Shown piece by piece: positions 60,145 to 64,000 of a stretch of DNA of 64,000 nucleotides. Location: the NCBI GenBank assembly GCA_029891385.1, contig CM057234.1, positions 22,430,350 to 22,494,349 of the forward strand. Direction: 5' to 3'. The position numbers and the translations under genes are program-made. Below the pieces are notes generated by a model. The model had not been told where the DNA came from. It was given only the letters and a program-made list of their open reading frames with translations, and did no database searches. Position 1 is the first letter of the stretch. Each line of letters starts with the position of its first letter. Source of the stretch: Erythroxylum novogranatense (taxonomy: Eukaryota > Streptophyta > Magnoliopsida > Malpighiales > Erythroxylaceae).

Positions 60145-63100
60145 AAAAGTACAATCTTACATGGGCATTCTGAAAGATGGGTCAAGTACATGCATTTAAG
60201 TCATGTCACGGCAGACAGTGACAACTGATCCCCAGTCTAGTATATGAGTCACATGTAGGAGCCTGTACCAATTGTTTCAGTCATTAGAATTAGTAAGGAA
60301 AATGATGATATGTTAGAATGTGATAAAAAGGAAGTTGTGTATACCATGGAATTAGAAAAAGGTATATGATTCGATTTGATAAATGAAGATTGAGTGAACT
60401 GGTATTGGTGGATACATTATGAAATACGACATCCGTGTTATACCGGGGGTATATCCTTGAATGTGGGATAAATATGAACATATAGCTGTGTATTGATAAA
60501 GGAAATAGAGAGATATGTTAGAAATGGCAAGATTGAAAGTGTATAAGCAAAGTGGGTGAGAATAAAATGTTCTAAGATCTGTGGAAGCTACGATTGGGTT
60601 TGATTTCTGTGATGAGAATAATGAATAAGGGTTTAAGACTTTGAGTCAAAATATGTGAATGGGAAATCAAGATTGATTTTTACATCTATGATTTAGATTT
60701 GATTGTGACCATACACGGGTATGACGAGATAATGAGAGATTGGAATGTAAGACAATGATAATGGTAGATGAAATAGTTGTCAAGGTTCAGTTGTTTTGCC
60801 TATGAGAACGCACATCTGATAATGGGAATGCCATGGTAAGTGAATATATTAAGCTTAATTGTATCATATGTTTGGAGATGATATCGGAATCAATCGGTGA
60901 GTTAGTGGAGAACCGCCAGTAATAGTTTTTATAGTTTAAAGTTCATTATGAGATAGAATAAAGAGTGAAAGTGCTTATAGTGCTCAATTGGGAATAAATT
61001 GAAATTGTTATCTGTTTAAATAGAATAGAACTCGATCTTGGCATACTCCTCTCGAGCGAGGACAAGTGCAAAAAGGGAAGTGTTATCAAAAATCAAATGA
61101 GATCAAGGTATCCTTAACGTAAGTGACTAATTGGTGAGATGTTCTACATCTGTCTCTAGATATGATGAAGTGGTTTTGGTGGTATATACTTCACTGAATT
61201 TTCTTAAAAAGGATGTCCTGAATTATATGATTTGAGGCATAATTGATCTTTATGGGATTTTATGAGTTATACTTAAAATTGATTTTTCTCTTAAGGTGTT
61301 ATAAGTGGCTGACAAGATATGCAACGAGGGTTGATGAGTAGGAATTTCGGAACGGTATTGATGAAAGTAGTAAGAAATCTTCTTTCGAAAGAAGAGTTTC
61401 CCTGAATTGGATTAAGTCGATCAGATGATTACAATTGAAAATTTAGTGATGAAAGGACAAATTGGAGATAAATTTGAGATGAACGAAAAGTCATTATCGG
61501 GAGTCTTGATCCTAGCAGGGATTCAAGCGTAAAAGATAGAATCTGCTTCTGAGAAGGTATGTACTATGTTAATGTATAGAATTCGATTATGTAATAGGAT
61601 TATTGAACAGTAAGGAGACATTAGTCGTGAATTCAAGGAGAAAATCGGTTCATGAACATTTTGTGTCAATATGTTCGTGAAGCATAAAGTCGATATGATG
61701 AATGTGTTATTCAACCCAGAGAGTAAAGATTGCTAATGAATTGAAATTTGTGGAGAAACTAGTGTAAAGGAACATGTGTCAGAATGCGTTACTATGAAAC
61801 TGAGAAAAGTATAAGAGAATTGTTCCTTCTTGGAGAAATTCGATATTTTTTTAAAGAGTTAGGAAAATCAATCATGAGTATAAGGAATTTTGGGTCGTAA
61901 TTGTCAGAGATAGCAATGCCCTGACAGTACTATATTATTGAATAGTAAGTTGTCTCAATCGTATTGGAATTGGATAGTGACTATGATCATAATTGATATA
62001 TCAAATGCATTTGGAGAGTGAAGAAGAATAGTTGGCATTATTGAGGAAATTTCATATCATGAAAGTTTCATAAAAAGTGAATCTTGTTGTGATCAAATAA
62101 AATTGTGGATGAATTAGTATTCGAGCATGGCTCATTTGGGAGACTTAATGACGATAGAGGTATGGAGATAATGCAAAATTGCAAGGGATATGTATATACG
62201 GGATTCAGAGTTATTAAGAACTAGCTATATGCTAGATACGTCCAAAAATTGTTAAAGATTTTCAGGCCTTAGCTCTTTGACAAAAATGTTAAGGAGAAAC
62301 GTGTGAATTGTATGTCAGGTGATTGTAAAAAGGGACAATGGGAGAAATTTACAATTCGTGTATTGATGGTATCACTTTAATTTGAAGATTTTGCAATATT
62401 TAGCAAAGTGTCCCAGTAAAGGTTATGAGGCAAGTTGTTGATATAGTGCAAAGTGATTCTATGTACTTGGGGACAAGTATAACTTCATGGGCTACATTGT
62501 GTTTGATGATTTGAGATTTGTTGTACTGAGTATTGCTTTGAAAGTTTGGAGATTTTATTTGTACCGAAGCAATTTTGGATATGTCTATGAATATACAAGT
62601 TGATAGCGGTCAAGATATTACGGGAATTTGAAAGATTTGAAAAGGATTATGCGTTTGAGTATTTCAGAAGTAAGCTAGTGATGAAATTAAATGGATTGAA
62701 TAGAAAATGCAATGGTAGAAGGTTTCAATTTGGACGATAGGGTTGTTAAACCTAGTGTAATACTGAGTGCGACTGTCGATCTAGCAAAGGGGTAAAAGAA
62801 GGTATTAGTAGCTATTGAAATTCCAAATCAGGTGTGTATATAAAAAGAATGGTGAAACCCGAATTGAGAATTTATAAATGTGGACCTTTTCAAGGATTTG
62901 CCAATGGATTCAACTTTTGAGAAAAATGATATTTTTGACTGGAGTAAGAAGTATGTGTTATATCCGCCAAAGAAACTGTTAGTGAAAATGCAAGGAACAA
63001 TCGAAGCTATATGCTATAGTAAGAGTGCCTTGAAAGAATAATTGACGGTTTAGAATGTAAAATCGAATAATTATATGTGTGATTTATCAATGATTTGATT

Positions 63101-63879
63101 CTTTGGAGATAAATGTGAAACTGATATTTTTGGAGTTCTATGGGATATGAGATTGATGTATAGTCCAGATTGATTGTAGGCATATCAATTGTTTTATTGG
63201 TGTTACCATTCGAATAGTGTATAAGGGGTCTTACAATAAAAAGAAGTCGTTCACCCCTATAGTAAAGTGATCAGGGCCTAAAAATAGTCGACGGTCATGA
63301 GTGATTTGAGCTAATGTTGATAAGTGGATTGAATCTGTAATAGGGGTTAAGTAATCCAAGTTAATAGCAATGAGTTGAGTTGATTATTATCGAGGTTATT
63401 GAAACCTTATGAGATTAGTGTTTTAACACTGAAGAGATGTAATCTGATAAGCGATAAAGGAAATGCTTCGAGGTGTATCAATTTGGCCTGGATGCACTGA
63501 AATAAAGACAAGTGTGTAAACCAGAGAATTAAATTCGTTGTAATGTAGCCTTTATGTGACTGTGATGTGAATAGAACTATAGATTGGTAAGTTGGTTTAA
63601 AACCAAAAATGATGATTTCGGATCCATAAAGTATTGCATGGACAGAATTAGGAAATATTGTTATGATATGATATATGTGTTATTGGTATCGAAAGTGAAG
63701 AATTGCGAGTAATCATGAGAAAACAGTTAAGACAGTGTAAAGTTTGAGAAAGGAAATAGAGTAATTGATTGTATTGATTTTCGTTAATTGATAGAATTGG
63801 GTCATGTAGTGAAATAAGTGGGAATCATAATAGAAAAGAGCGAAGAAATTCTCCCTGTCTTTCTGATTAATCGTATATG

Positions 63880-63917
63880 AAATTTCGAGGACGAAATTTT
63901 TGTTAGGAGGGGAGAAT
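63880..63917 (+). other. PPT and pre-PPT hairpin of element D
   Basis: AAATTTCG-AGGA-CGAAATTT (63880-63899) then TTAGGAGGGGAGAAT directly before the LTR. Confidence 0.92.
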
Positions 63918-64000
63918 TGTAGCATCCCATTATTATAGGGAAGGGTAGGATGGTTAATGTGAGTAATGGGAGTTAGAGATGCACTTCCATGTTCATGCAT
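63918..64000 (+). mobile_element. 3' LTR of element D, start only
   Basis: TGTAGCATCCCATTATT onward; continues beyond the window. This is the LTR start that the D 5' LTR lacks. Confidence 0.92.

Larger units (their letters stand above)
60127..63917 (+). mobile_element. non-coding interior of element D
   Basis: 3791 bp without recognisable gag or pol; stops in all frames. Related to reversed interiors of A and B (for example GTGTATAAGGGGTCTTAC at about 63219). Bounded by PBS and PPT. Confidence 0.85.

Overview
This is a stretch of flowering-plant nuclear DNA made almost entirely of nested LTR retrotransposons. The evidence is AT-rich sequence, several LTR families with TG...CA ends and 5-bp target-site duplications (TSDs), primer-binding sites (PBS) resembling the 3' end of initiator tRNA-Met, polypurine tracts (PPT), Ty1/copia and Ty3/gypsy (chromovirus) protein fragments, and TA microsatellites. 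I see no intact host gene, tRNA, rRNA or CRISPR array. The species cannot be named from the sequence.

Layout. (1) 1-8872: part of a long LTR (family S) whose U3 end plus 274-276 bp of flank is tandemly amplified four times (unit about 1.86 kb). (2) 8597-11116, 20757-21790 and 33787-33994: pieces of one old minus-strand chromovirus (G): LTR, PPT, end of pol with chromodomain, integrase core and integrase zinc finger. (3) 11117-20756: a SIRE/Maximus-like copia element inserted in the last codons of G pol (TSD ATGCG). (4) 21791-33786: element A, two about 4.17-kb LTRs around a 3.65-kb interior without recognisable protein, inserted in G integrase (TSD GTTAC). (5) 33995-58098: an LTR of family C, itself split by a second copia element (34478-42301, TSD CATAT), by element B (44299-53228, LARD-like as A is) and by a 4350-bp solo LTR of family S (53264-57613, TSD CCTAC). 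(6) 58102-64000: element D, closely related to C but in the opposite orientation, joined head-to-head to C; its 3' LTR runs out of the window.

Inferred insertion order: G first; then SIRE copia, A and C into G; then copia 2, B and the S solo LTR into C. The coding elements are all broken by frameshifts, stops or deletions. A, B and D carry PBS, PPT and LTRs but no protein genes, so they look like LARDs (large retrotransposon derivatives) that would depend on enzymes from elsewhere.

The most interesting signal is not coding. Families G, A, B and C/D share an ordered architecture on their transcript strand: splice-donor-like and acceptor-like sites that define a small exon of 62-71 nt between variable introns, and a short GAGYT...ARCTC hairpin, which S also has; A and B add an array of covarying hairpins closed by a 9-10 bp outer stem. 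A perfect or near-perfect hairpin (AAATTTCG-N4-CGAAATTT) also sits just upstream of the PPT of G, A, B and D. CpG-rich 12-14 bp motifs, two look-alike minisatellites in unrelated LTRs and roughly 180-bp LTR modules complete the picture. Many copy-to-copy differences are small indels at CAG/CTG words and may partly be sequencing error.
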